Source: Onchocerca volvulus
Lineage: Eukaryota > Nematoda > Chromadorea > Rhabditida > Onchocercidae
Assembly: GCA_000499405.2 (NCBI GenBank)
Contig: HG738140.1
Span: 10,071,560 to 10,135,559 of the forward strand
Length of the DNA stretch: 64,000 nucleotides
Direction: 5' to 3'
Below the pieces are notes generated by a model. That model saw only the letters and a program-made list of their open reading frames with translations, was not told the origin of the DNA and searched no databases. A program made the translations under genes and the position numbers. Shown here piece by piece: positions 24,701 to 37,475 of the stretch (positions are counted from its first letter, which is position 1; each line of letters opens with the position of its first letter).

Positions 24701-27507
24701 AGCAAAAATAACCTTTCGGTCTTTTGCGGTTATTTTTTTCCTGAGTGAATAATATCTACTTCTAATTTGCTGCTTCATTTTATCTCTTCCTTCCTTTTCT
24801 TTATTCTCCAAATATTGTCGACACAAATCTTTCAATTGGTCATTTATCTAAAAATCCGTGAATTTACGACATTCACTTCGTTAAATGAATATATATCTCA
24901 GTAAGCAACGTAATTTTCTAATTGTTTGAACTATTTTAATAAAAATTATCGTCCTAAGAAGTATCTACCAAAAGGACATTATACTGCAATATGCCATGAA
25001 AAGAGACAATGAAAGACATTACAGCATCTCGTTCAGCTTGTAACTTCGTTTTCCAACGACAGGATGCAGTGTGATTACGTCTTATGTGCCGGAAATTTTC
25101 TGACTTCTTCCCCATAGATCCATTTTCTTGCAGGAAGTTATTCGATGAAGAACTATTTGACGATTTACTGAAAAATCCACAAGTTTGATCAGAGTCAGTC
25201 ATAAAACAGCAATTTTTCCTATCCATCCTGTTTCTTCGTTTCTAGAATCATCAACAACACTTTTCACAATGCTTTAGTAAGTTTATCAGCCATTCGTCGC
25301 CTCATTTTTTTTTTTTTTTCATTTCGAAATCTAAAAAACAGTTCTAATTCAGTGCTTGATTTAAAGACCAATCATGATAGCATTTGAAAGATCAATTCCT
25401 TTGCAGAAAACAAACAAACAAACAAACAAACAAGACTAAATTAAAGTACCATAAATAACATAAAAAATTAAAAATTGAAGCTTAGAAACCGTTTCATTGA
25501 TTTTCTATAATGAGAGTTAATTCGCTGAAAATGTATTGCATTTTTTCTAGTTAGTTATACAGTAGAATAGTTGAATTCTTGAATAAATTTTTTAGTTTCA
25601 AAATCGGGTTAAAAGCTATATAGCGAAAATAAATTTCTTCACAAATTAATTTTTATACATATAACTTAAGTAAATTTTACAGTTTCCTTTTTTTTTTATT
25701 ATTGGTAGTAAAACTTATAAGAATGCTTATAAATGGACCTATTTTCGACGTTCATAAGATGTTTACATTTTGCACAGAACCAACTTGAAAGTGGATCTTT
25801 CGGATTTTTCCATGCTCCAGAAGGTGATCTGCATATTCCATGAAAAGCTTCATCACATGCAAAACACTGTACATTTTCCGGCTAAAATCATAAAGATTAT
25901 ACAATCTATTTTGATCTAGATAAACAAGAATTAATATTAAATTTGTTAGTTTAAAAGCTAGCAGCAACAAAATTGAGAAAAAGCAATAAGATCTCAACAC
26001 AAAATGTCATAAAACTGATTTTTTGAAAAAAGTGAAGACTCTGAAACTTTAAAGTAAAGCAAAAAATTAACCATTAGTAAAGGCAAATCTTAGTATTCGA
26101 ACCACCAGTCAATAATTTCTTTTTTCTAAAACCTTTTAATATTAAAATCTGTTATCTCTCCAGCAAAAATCTCAAACCAAAACTTACATCATATATGAAT
26201 TCTTTGCAACTGCAGCAGTATATACATTTTGGACATAGCCATGTATGAAATCGTTTTTCAAATACTAAACGTGCAGATTCTAGCGTATACCCCAAACATT
26301 TCAAGTGATCTGAATAAATCAAATTAGTCTGGACGACTATTTACGATTGCCGTAATCATTATGAATTAATATCAAATCTTCATAAGAACAAGAACTGCGA
26401 AAGTGATATATTTACGAGAGAACAGAAATAAAATAAGCCTTTGATTAAAAGAATAAAGTGTTTGAAAATGTTGAATTTTATTTCATAATTTTATACGATC
26501 TATAAATATTAAAAAGTAGTTATTTGTATTCAGAACGACCAGAAAGGCACTGAGAATTGAAGCTAACTTCCTTCTTTCTCATTCCCCTAGAAAGATGGTA
26601 GAAAGACATTTGGAAAAAAAAAAATTACACTTCTTTTTACAAGTAGAACAAGTCATAAAACCACCAATATTTATTTTACATATCCGACAACAGTCTATTT
26701 TTCGCAACCTGAAATAAATTAGAAAATATCAGTTTATTCAAAAAGCAGCGTCACGGCATACTAATTATAATTTACAAGACTATCCCGATTTTTGAATTAC
26801 ACACAATAGATTGTGTTTGAAATAAAACTGAATCACAGACTCTTTTTTATATGATCCTCTAGTCCTGATTGAGTATGTAGAGCTGGAACTTTCCTGCTGC
26901 TTATATTCTTTGACGTTTTTTGAAACCTTTCTGCGCTTTCTCATAACAACAGATGAGACAACAGGGATTCGTGAATCAAATCGAGTTTTTTTCACTGATG
27001 CTGTCCTGAATAATGAAAATTTCAAAGATATTTGAAGTTACGCCACAAGAAGAGCTAAACAATTCACAATATTAAAGAATGGTATTAATTACAATGATAA
27101 TGAGCTAAAAGTGTGAAAAACTAGACGCAGGTATGAAATAACCATGCCTCGTAATATTCACTCAACATGAATTTATCCATTCATTCAAATCTAGACTAAT
27201 TAATTTTCGCTTGACTAAACCATTGTTCATTAGTACAGAATTTTGCATCCAATAAGTGTTACTATTCTCTAATGATGAGTTGCCCTGCTCTGATTTTCAA
27301 ACAATTTACATAGCTGAATATCTTTAAACTTAATTTCTGTAAACCTAAACCGCTAAATTACCTCTTTCTCTCATTGTTCTTGTTTCCGATGGTTCTTGAA
27401 GATACGACAGTTTTAGTGGGCAAGCGTTTTTTCCTTGTAGAAGTTATTAATCGCTGTCTTTTTTTTGATGCTTTTGTCGCTTCTGCTGTCGTCTTTCGGG
27501 TCTTCAT
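21745..27507 (-). CDS. lsy-12: MYST histone acetyltransferase with double PHD finger (KAT6/MOZ type)
   Basis: Nuclear lysine acetyltransferase. The start at 27507 ([20 protein letters not shown], very basic) lies two bases after a tgttacag acceptor, probably a spliced-leader site. The double PHD finger spans about 26710-25770: [20 protein letters not shown], then [20 protein letters not shown], then [20 protein letters not shown] and WFCAKCKH. A Ser/Lys-rich linker follows (24250-25250). The MYST domain has its zinc finger [20 protein letters not shown] (23640-23720), [12 protein letters not shown] (23400-23440), [20 protein letters not shown] (22900-22980), the acetyl-CoA loop [15 protein letters not shown] (22690-22740), [17 protein letters not shown] (22490-22550), and the end [13 protein letters not shown] before TAA at 21745. 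PHD pair plus MYST is the KAT6 layout; C. elegans lsy-12 is the likely orthologue (inference). Confidence 0.9.
25407..25434. repeat. (CAAA)n microsatellite
   Basis: About seven tandem copies of a 4-bp caaa unit in an intron of the MYST acetyltransferase gene. Confidence 0.9.
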
Positions 27508-29617
27508 TTCTGTAACACAGAAATTTTCAGAATGCAAATACGTGAGTGTGCCATTAGTTGTTAGATATTCTGAGCTGAGATATTGGAAGATGAGATATTA
27601 TGCAATACAAGAAAATGCTCTGATTATGGTTTATATGAAATAAAGTTGCATTTTCAGTTTATTTGTAGATTATTATGAATTACTACTGCAAATAGATTTA
27701 TCCCCCCTCTTTCACTCCTTTCCAAAACTAAACTCATTCACTCTACACACTTTATCATCCGCTTTAATTATTTCGTAGCTCACGTGAAGACACGTGTTGT
27801 TACACGTCAAACATCCTAGCAACCTATCTGATCCATCAGAGTTCCGAAATCATAAAAAGTTCGTATGTTTCACATCCAACAAAAATTCCCATTACTATTC
27901 ACAATCAGCGATTTCATGAAGTTTTTTGCTTATTGCAGCATAATTTTTGGAAATTTAAATGAACGAGTGTATGCAAGATAGGCAATAGAAGTGCAGAGAG
28001 AGTGAAGGATATAGTTCGAGGATGGATCCTAGAGATAGTGAATGCTATTATGGTGGAGAAATGATCTGATTTAGGCTCCTATGATAGCCACTAATTGATA
28101 TCTTATCACACTGATCAGTTATCTTTACAGATATCCAATTGAAATGATAAGCACTTAACTGCTGCTACTGCTGTTCTAACAGAATTTTCGCTACAACAAA
28201 GTTCCTCAGGTTAGTTTTTACTCACGTTAGGTAGTGTAACACTTGCAACATCTACAGGTTTTCATTGCTTAGATACTAAGATTGATATTGCCAAGCAAAA
28301 AGATGCATTTCTTTGCTGTCATAACACTTTTCTTCTTCGATTCTCATTAATTAAGTAAGATAAAAGTCTCCGTTTAAAAAAAACATCACCAATAATCAAT
28401 GAAATGTAGACGACGGCATGATAGTATCATTTTTTCCGTCAATACTCTTCTCTTGATCCTCTCAACTCCAATATATCATATTCTATCCCTCTTTTTTTCC
28501 GTACTTTTTCTATCACTGATAAGTTTTGGAGCAAAAACAGATATCACTCCCAAGCGAACTGCATTCCTTAGACCTCAACATTCTCTCTCATAATCTGTTT
28601 TTTATTCTCCTGTTGTATTTTTGCAAAACTTTCCTAGTTACTATGCTGTTTACTTTGCAATTTTTGCAAGCGTATTACGTCATAGTTATGGATCATGTGA
28701 GCTGCATTCCTCTTTCATGAATCTGAGCATCTCATTTTGTTCGAATAAATTGAAAAGTGTTAAGGCTCTTCGTGGAAGTTTCAGAGAAATTGCAGCGATG
28801 CTTTACAAAGATCCGCTACTACACCGAGCCAGACGTGAACTGCGTGACGTGACCCATATACTTTCCATATCTCGATCGATGATAGTACAGTAGTCGCATC
28901 TTTGTTGACCTTTTAAAGTAGATGCTGCTAATTAGTTCATTAATTAGGACACTTATCTATTAATAAATAGAAAAGTACAACCACTCCAATCTCCCCTCCT
29001 CTTTGTCTTATCTCTCCAAATTTATGATTTTTTTCTCTTTTGTCTATCTAATCAAAATCAACGTTGTTCTATTCTCTTGTTTTCAAAAAAAGTCTTGTAC
29101 TTTAAAAAATTTTTTTTCTTTTCCTTAAATATTCTTATTTCTTCCTCGCTTTTTGTACATTTCTCAATAATTTGCATTGTCAAGTTAGTTTTCCATTGTG
29201 AAGTCTTGTCTGTGTTACTTATCAAATCCCCTTTGTTGTTGTTGTTGGCATCTTGACAGATATCACCTTGAATCATTAATAATCATTGATAATTGTTGCA
29301 ATGTTGACGGATTATCATCTGGAATCGTTAATGATCTAATTCATTTTGTCGAATGTTTCTGAAATCTTTCTCTTTCGTTTTTTTCATTTAAGATTTTAAA
29401 ACAAAGAAATCGAGAGATACAAAGGCAGAATAGATATAAGATGAAACTTGAAAATATATCTAGGCAATTTAAGATGATTGATTTATAGCATAAGCAATAT
29501 CAGTAGGTGCTGGAGCTGAATCAAAAAACAACTGCAAGATGGACGCTAACACTTTTCAAACTTTTCATTCAATTTACCATTCTTATATGAAATAAATTTG
29601 CATTTTATGAATCAAAA
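27508..29617. promoter_or_regulatory. Divergent promoter region between MYST acetyltransferase and LRR gene
   Basis: About 2.1 kb separating two divergent genes. Two E-boxes, CACGTG at 27781 and 27791, and a third half-match (ACACGT, 27802) lie about 280 bp upstream of the acetyltransferase start. A GC-richer patch near 28750-28880 contains TGACGT (28845-28850), a CREB/ATF-like core, and an open plus frame ending ALRGSFREIAAMLYKDPLLH onward. That frame has no start or splice context, so I treat the patch as promoter or 5' UTR rather than a gene. A minus frame at 29058-29276 is Asn/Lys-rich and unconvincing. Confidence 0.4.
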
Positions 29618-32600
29618 ATGATTAAATCATTGTTCAATATATGTTTGGCAGCTGCGTGTCAACACAATTTGTATAGATATCTGGCCGACTTGCCCACATC
29701 TTGCAAGCAACGTCTGCTCGAGTTCTTTAGTTCACATGATCAGGTATTATTATACTATGTTTAGTCGCAATTAAAGATTTTAATCCTTGAACATTTTGTT
29801 GATATGAACGGAAATGTCCAAAACGTGTTTCAGAAGTTCAAGATGAATTCAGATCTTGACTTCTTGCACTTTTTAATTAACTTAACACTAAAAGTTCTTA
29901 AAATACGCATGCCCATTGACTTTGTTCTAGTATATCAAAATTAATCATGCTGATCTGGAACAATTCAAACAACACTTTGTTTTTTATCCAGAAAACAAAT
30001 TGTTTTGATCACTAGATCAGACGAAAGGAAGGTAAAAATCACTATATGATTCTTCAATTCAAGGGTTACATTAATGATTGATATGTCTTTCCTTACATCC
30101 TCCATTAAATCATTTCTTATAAATTGAATTTCATTTTCAGTTATTTCTGTCAGAATGCGCTCAACTTGTGTCGTCACCTTCGTTTGGGAGAAATCTTGTG
30201 GAATTGCGTTTTTATCTAAGCGAGCAAGTGACTGATACTGTTCTGGAAGCCATTGCAGCTCATAATCGTGCACTTCAACAGATTGCAATTATTTTTTGTC
30301 AAAACATCACTGATAAGTTAACGATTCCATTTTCTTAAAAGTTTATTCTGAATTAAATTTAATAAATTCTCTATGAATATTATCTGAAAAATTCAAAATT
30401 CATTAAGTCTCATTCCAAATTTCAATTTTAATTGGAAACATTCTATTATTTTTGTAACTGAATAGGGACATAAGAGTTTATTTTGAACATCTGCATGCTT
30501 TCAAGATTGGTGGGATACTATGCATTCTTCGACAACAACTTTTTGATTTTCGGAATTAGTTTTGGAAATTTTGGAATTCTATTTCAGGGTATTAAAGCAA
30601 TAACAAACGGACAACGGAAACTCGAAAAGTTGGAATTTAGAGCATTGAAGAAGCTCACATCAAATGGTTTATCATTAATAAAGTCCAATTTCTTACACAC
30701 AGTTGACTTGAGTTCTTGCACAAAGGTTTGCCTCTTGGTATGAGATAAATATGAGAGGTCAAAATTGTTTTATTTATACTCTCTTATTTCCATATATACT
30801 GATACATAGGTTCTTTTCAATTTCTGTTAATATGGAAGTGGTCGAGATAACGTTGGTATAGTGGTTTAGAGGCGTCGTACTGTTCAAATACTTGGTGGTT
30901 CATCTTTCCAAGCCCTATGAAGAAATACAGATGACGAGTCTGAGTGCGTGCGTTGTGAGGTGCAGTTATTGCGCCTTACTACCATCTTATCATGCTGCTT
31001 AGAGGCATTTGTCTGAGGGCTTTTCGCTAAATATCATCTAGAATTTACATCAGGGAGTGAAATAGAATTCAGGAAGTAAAATAAGGGATAGTTAGAAACT
31101 TAGATAAAACTTCAAAGAGCAAGAAAGACACCTGGCTTGTTTCTACTTTCTTTAAATGATATTCTTTAAATCTTTAAATCATTTTATTAGCTGTTTCTTG
31201 ATTCTTTTTTTCTTTTTTTTTTCATTCTAATAGATTTTATAGTTCAGAATTACTTTGAATAATTTCTGGCTTATGTCAAAATCTGTCAATTTCATAGTTT
31301 CAATTCAGATCAAAAGTGATGGAATATATCAGCTTGTTTACTTGAATCGCAATATTCATTGCTTGTATTTGAATAACTGCAGAAGTTAGTCTTACAACAA
31401 TCGGAATAGAATCAGTTTATTATATGTCGTATTTTAGTGTACTTTTGGTATTATCTGGAAGTGTTCAACTTTTATATCGATACATCCATCTTATAAATAT
31501 TCGCTTTAATTTAACCTTTTAACTACCGTTTCTATGCTGCTATTGTATTTCATCGATGAAATTTCAGGTCTAACTGATCAAGCACTTTATGATATCGCTC
31601 ACTATCTTGGTGAAAAATTATCTGTTTTGGAGCTGGATTTTCTGCCAAATGTAATCGATCCATCTTCTGCTCTGTTTTATTTGAGTCTCAATTGTCCAAA
31701 TATCAAACAGTTATCGCTTTGTCGTTTCTTTGAAGTATTCTTTTGAAAATTTATTATTTATTCTCAAATTTTTTTCTAATTTCGACATTCCATGGGAAAA
31801 TTTCCATGTTTTTCAATTGTTAACTGTAAATTAAAATATGATGTCGAGTAACTCTGTTAATTTTTGCTTTTTAAAAGCGTTTTTATTCAGGTAGAGACTG
31901 AGCTTGCATTAATGCCTGAATACAGGATCGCTGGTGTAGGACTACGTGATGTTGATCTACATGGTTTGCTTCAATTATTTTTTGCTCTATTTGACTCTTC
32001 GTTCTTACTATTAATCCCTTTCAGTTCTTTTTCTCATCCTTCTTTAATATTTCCTTGTAGTTAACAAATACTCAACATAGAATACCCTTATAATGATCAT
32101 TGTATTCACATTTGTCTAATATTTATCAAGCCATTATTCGGCGAATGCTATCCAGAGAAGTTCGGTTTTATCTAATTTCTCATACATTTCCTATTTTAAG
32201 ATCATTGTCACCAGACTTCGTCTGAAAGCAAGCGAAATTTCTTGAAATCATTGTTGACGAACTTCCTGTCAGTTATAATTCATGACAAAAATCGAACTAT
32301 CACTTTTTAGGGAATTATTTTTTCACTTTACCTCTATTACCACCAACGGTAAGTAGGATACGGTTATCAGTTTGCGGCGATGAGGATGTGAATAGCTTAA
32401 TCGATCGACTGGAGACGTTACCTCAACTTACAAGTATTCATCTGCAGATGAACTGCAAGGAACCAAGTTGGGTAAAAATTTAATGATTTCATCAACTTTA
32501 TATGGTTCAGTTTGAGAATGATCATATCGTAGGTCACTAATTCACACAAGTGTTGGTGATTTAATTATTACCCTTTATTCTTTCCTCTGTCCTCCTTGCT

Positions 32601-34352
32601 TTCTTTCTTTCCCTTGGCAATATTTCTTGAAAATTTCGCAGATTTTTTGTTTTGTTTTGGTTGTTTATTTTTATGTTCTTCTTGTATGGAGAACAAAGAT
32701 CCTTTTTACTACTTACGTTAATCGTAAAGAGCTACCACTTCCTTGTTCAAATTGAATATTATGCACAAAAGATATGTAATCTTTCATACATGCAATGGAA
32801 GCTACACATTTTATCAATTCATTTCTAGGATATTATGGCATAATTGTTAAAGACGCTACTAAGCTTTTATTGATTTTTACTTAACTATTCATTTTCAGCG
32901 ATGTATAGAAGATGCTAATACATTTTTACGTACTATCTTACCTTATATTGGAAGTAAAATAACGCGACTTCATGTAAGTTCCTAGTTCCCCAAAAGCAAA
33001 CGATGAGTATCCGTTTTTTTTTTTTTTGTTGCTGATATCTATATACAGCATGATTTCAGCTTTCAATTCTCTAAACTTTTTAATCTTAAATTTCCCGATC
33101 CCTATTTTTATTTTTCAAATTCCGGAAAGTCTTGCAGAAACAAATCTTTCTTTTCATTATTAATTTTTAGATATCGCTGCCGACGATTATTGATGGAGTT
33201 TTTAGTTTGATAACGCAGTGCCTTCCAAATTTAAGTCATCTGGCACTTGATGTAAAACACATTAATAACAAGCTACTACGACTGTTTTTTGCTGGTTTAT
33301 ATTTTGATTCCTCATTTTTTTGGATACTAATTTTGAATACTGAATCCAATACAGATCAGCTTTAGTCTTAAAACTTTTACTTCTATTTCATAAATATGAC
33401 ATCATTTGAGGATCTCATTATTATCAAGCAGTTTCTCCAAAATTTATGGTGCATTTTGTTCCTATTTAGGAGGAGCTCATTCGGCAGGTTCAAGATTACG
33501 ATCACTAAAATTGTGTCGTCTTCGAACAACTTACAGAGCTCTGTTTGCGATCGCGCGTGGTGCACATTCGATCACGGTGGATAAAATTTTTGAATTTTCT
33601 AGCCTGCTTCCCAATTCTTTTTTGAATCGCATTTAAATCAAATTTAGTACTGTCATTTTCTCTCTCGCTTGAAAAGTTTGGTTTTTATATACATCATATA
33701 TTGTTAGTGAATTTCTAATCCTTAGACATAACGAGATTTAAGAACAGTACATAACAAAAGCATCACTGCTTGTATTCTAGGATTTGGAAGTATCGCACAT
33801 TTCATGTGTTGATGACCGCTTCTTGGCGCTATTAGCAGATAATTGCATGGGTTTGAAGAATATTAATTTAAATGGTTGTAGATACGTCACTGACGAAGGA
33901 CTTGCTGCACTAGCGCGGTGAATTTTGTTTAATTCATGAATTCAACTTCCAAATTTATTTATTTCCTATAGATTCAAAAAGTGTTGTTCGAAAATACAAA
34001 TTAACTGTGGAATATGGATTAAAAAATTTCTCTTGCGTAGAACAATAATTTGTACTCATTAAAATTAAATAAAAACACAAAGGTTTGACTCTTTCTAGTG
34101 AACTCCCTTCAGGAGAAGCTTTAAATTGCAAAGACATCTAAGTGCAACTTGAAATTATATTTTAGGAAGTGCTGTTTAAAGGAAGTGCGAATTCGTGCAA
34201 CGTCATGTACCGATAAATCAATCTATTTGCTAGCACAATTTTGTCCTGATCTTGAATGGATATCGCATGCTGATTTCAGTGGACGTCCGAAGTTCAGTGA
34301 CAAAGCATTGCAGTGCCTTAAAGATTCCTGCGTGCAAAGGGTTATATGTTAA
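29618..34352 (+). CDS. Leucine-rich-repeat protein (RNI-like, ZYG11/ZER1- or AMN1-like)
   Basis: The start at 29618 reads MIKSLFNICLAAACQHNLYR then YLADLPTSCKQRLLEFFSSH, an F-box-like or BC-box-like N-terminal segment. Exon 2 (acceptor cattttcag, about 30142) reads LSEQVTDTVLEAIAAHNRAL then IAIIFCQNITD. LRR exons follow: LEKLEFRALKKLTSNGLSLI (30590-30725), IHCLYLNNCRS (31310-31385), GLTDQALYDIAHYLGEKLSV (31568-31735), LETLPQLTSIHLQMNC (32310-32472), CLPNLSHLALDV (33170-33290), LRSLKLCRLRT (33470-33580), LKNINLNGCRYVTDEGLAAL (33781-33918) and KCCLKEVRIRATSCTDKSIY to the stop at 34350. The cysteine-type repeat pattern (NLNGCRYVTDEGL) is that of substrate receptors for Cullin ligases. Which family it joins is not certain. 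It is convergent with SGT downstream. Confidence 0.8.
30840..31045 (+). repeat. tRNA-derived SINE-like element in an LRR-gene intron
   Basis: TGGTATAGTGG at 30854-30864 matches a tRNA A-box, and GGTTCATCTTTCC starting at 30897 is a degenerate B-box. Their 43-bp spacing is that of an internal RNA polymerase III promoter. The surrounding 200 bp is much richer in G+C than the rest of the intron. The acceptor-stem and anticodon arms do not pair well, so this is not an intact tRNA gene. Confidence 0.5.
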
Positions 34353-35141
34353 ACAAAGCAAAACAGTTCGCATTTCCTTTTGCATTTGGAAAATATTGCA
34401 AAGTATTTCTTTATTCTAACTTGAAGTTTCCACCCTAGAAGTTGAGAAAAATAAATTTCCCTCGAAATTTTTTTTTCAGAACGAGACAGTTGAAAACCAT
34501 TACCATTATCCTCTTTTGTTTAACCTTCACTATAAACAGAATAGATAGGTCGTACTTGACCTTTTCATCGTAAATTTTCATGTCAAGCAATTTTCATCTG
34601 CCTCCCTCAGATACATAAATTCCAAAAAGAACTGTTTAATATCCCCAATCATCAAGACTATGGTCTGTTTCTTTGCATTCAGGTTTATAACAACAAAATG
34701 GAATTATGCCGGAATCAATTCATTTTTCACAAACTTTCACAAGTTATTTTACTGAAAGAAAAAGGAAACTAAGACCAGAAACGCTCAAAATCCCTATCAA
34801 ATAGTAATCCGTCGACTTGAAATTAAAACAAAAGAAAAATTATTAGTAATATTAGAGAAGGATAGAGAGAGATAGAGAGAGGGAGAGAGAGAAAAAAAGT
34901 GTATTTACCCCACTTTCTACTATAGGAACAAAACTTCATGTTAATTTCTAATAGTTTTTAACAACAGCCACACGGTTCATCATATGAAGAGATGCAAAAG
35001 CTGTAGAAAAAAGTTATTGATTAGAAAAGGAATATATAACCAACAATCATAATATGTGATTGCCGAGACATAAATATCGAAGAAAGACAAGCTTGCGGAG
35101 CAGACAAGCTTGTGGAGTAAACCCACTATAATTTGAACAAA
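34353..35141. other. Convergent 3' ends; (GA)n microsatellite
   Basis: Between the plus-strand LRR gene and minus-strand SGT. A purine-rich (GAGA)n tract spans about 34860-34897. Near 35086-35120 a 17-bp unit (agacaagcttgcggagc) is duplicated with two changes, inside the probable 3' UTR of SGT. No coding signal is seen. Confidence 0.6.
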
Positions 35142-37475
35142 TTACTGCGGAGGCTGCTCACCACCATTTTCATGCGGTCCATTCCTGTCGCTTTTATCGC
35201 TAGGACCTTCTAAAGAATAATTTTATTGATAATTTGTTCAATGGGTTTTGATATTATAAACAATATCTCCATCTTACACATCGACTACGAAAGAACAAAG
35301 TGTTATTTAGTTTGTAATTAAATAAGGAAGACTAACAACTAATAGCAGTTCAATTAAATAGATATAGGCAATTGAAATGTAAAATTACCTTGGCCCTGAA
35401 ATTGTTGCCTCAGTTGTTCAACCAGATCTGGATTGGCACTCTGCATTTGTTGAGCTAACTAAAAGTTAACAAGAATAGTAGCACAACCGATCTTCTCGTA
35501 ATGAAAATGACATCCCAAAGTCGAGTTCTCGGAGAAGTCCGTGCAAGTTACTTAAATCTTGAAATCAAAATTCATTTGCACTTAATATAACGAAAACAAC
35601 CTGCTGGCCGGCTTCAATAAGATTAGAAACACCAGTGCTTGATCCACTGCCGAGAATACCAGTCATCATTTGTGACATCATATTCTGGATGTTTGGATCA
35701 GCCATCAACTGTCTGGCCATATTCATCATCGCTGGATTATTCAACAGTGTAGTCATGTCAGGCATCTGAGAGCCAAACAACTGAAATAAGAAGAAGATCC
35801 TGCGGAATTTGGCACCTGACGAATTGAACATTCGAAAAAGAACAGAAACTTACCCCAGGACCTTGTCCCTGCCTGAATGATTCCTCCAGCTCTTTCAGTT
35901 TATCTTCAGCAATTTTCAGATTATTTTTGTAGCTTTCTTGTTCTGGATCCAGTTCCACTGCTTTCTTATATGCTTCCACAGCTTGCTCATAACGATTCTG
36001 ACAAGAAAACGCTAATCTAAAAAAAAAAACGGGAATTCCATTTCGTTCAAATTTTATGTTCATATTCGGATTTTGTTGAAGAAACGATGATATGACAGAT
36101 GAAATTAAATTTTACCCCATTCGTCCGTATGCTTTACTATATTTTGGATCCAAGGCCAGTGCAGCACGACAATCTTGTATTGCGAGATCATACTGTTCTA
36201 GCCGACAGTAAGCTGCTGCTCTGAAATTTTTTATAAATTCTAACGGAGAAACATGTTATAATTAAGAGACTTAAAAAAACTTGTAAGAAGCTGTTGATCT
36301 ATGGTATATTTTCTGAATTCTAAACTAGAAAAGTATCCAAAAATTCCAATGCTTTTTTCCTTCGTTTTTTTTTTTTTTTTTTTTTTTTAAATTTGGAAGT
36401 TTAACAATTATATTAGCTTCAAAAATAGTAAATCATCAAAAAAGAAGTGAATTACAACAGCATTCCCATATTTACCGATTGCAAAAGTAAGCTGGGTCTT
36501 TGTTCAGCTTGATAGCTTCATTGTATTTTAATATAGCATTTTCAAATTGCGAAGATTTCATCAGTGTATTCCCTTCCTCCTTTAAATTATTCGCTTGTTT
36601 GATTTCTTCCGCAGTTGGTTTCGGAAAATCATCAATTCCCTTGAAATTTAACGTATAACATTTCTTGTTGGAACGATCTACCTCTGTTCAAAAGAGCCTG
36701 GCCTTAGATAATCAAAACCATTTATGTTAGGAGATGCTGTATAACAAAAATTGATATGTAATGGAATACGAGTTGCTCTGAATTTTAAAAATACTGCTGA
36801 TTCTTTTTTTACGAAAATTAATTTGATTGAAAAATAAAACATACGGCTGGAAGACCTTCAGCTGCAATGAAGATATCGAAAAGTGGTTTCGATGGTTGAA
36901 ACAAATAACTGGAGTCAGTTATATTAAATGCTGTTTCAAGACACTGAATAGCTACTGAAAAATTTTTCTTTATAAAATTTACGATCAATGAAATATGCTT
37001 TAACGATTAATCCCCTCAAGATGCCCTGAATCATAAAAGTCCGATAATTGTGAGAAATACTGCAGTCAAACTTTCATTTCATTAACGTACTGAATTACAA
37101 TTAAGAAATCATTTGGCTATGATCGATAGCCAATTGATTTTTATATAGGCATCAGTGTAACAACTTTAGAATTACAGAAATAAGAGTAAATAATGAACAC
37201 AATGATCCGAATGCTGCCTTGAATTTTACTGTCAAGCTACTGAATATTTTAAACATGCGGACAATCACACTGGCAATGATAAACTATAATGAAACAAAAC
37301 GACAATAACCTTCAATTCCTTCGGCTTGATCATTCGTATACTGGTCCCGTGAAATACGTTGACGCAAAAATTGAATGAATGAAACGACGAGATTCTTTTC
37401 ATCACTCATATCTTGCTTTTTTGGACTCAATTCCGTATCGCTCGATGGTTTATCAACTGAGTCATTCATTTTCAT
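35142..37475 (-). CDS. sgt-1: Small glutamine-rich TPR co-chaperone SGT
   Basis: Cytosolic co-chaperone that binds Hsp70/Hsp90 EEVD tails through TPRs and acts with the GET/BAG6 pathway for tail-anchored proteins. The start at 37475 ([20 protein letters not shown]) follows a tttcag acceptor about 25 nt upstream, a likely spliced-leader site. The N-terminal dimerisation domain reads [20 protein letters not shown] and [11 protein letters not shown]. The three TPRs are [20 protein letters not shown] (about 36560), [20 protein letters not shown] (36190-36480) and [20 protein letters not shown] (35940-36020). The Met/Asn/Gly-rich C-terminus follows ([20 protein letters not shown], 35660-35740), then [20 protein letters not shown], ending GEQPPQ at TAA 35142. 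The length of about 340 residues is normal for SGTA/SGT1. Confidence 0.95.

Noticed and set aside
29965..30288. 107-codon minus-strand ORF
   Set aside because: It is the shadow of LRR exon 2 on the plus strand (acceptor cattttcag, VTDTVLEAIAAHN).
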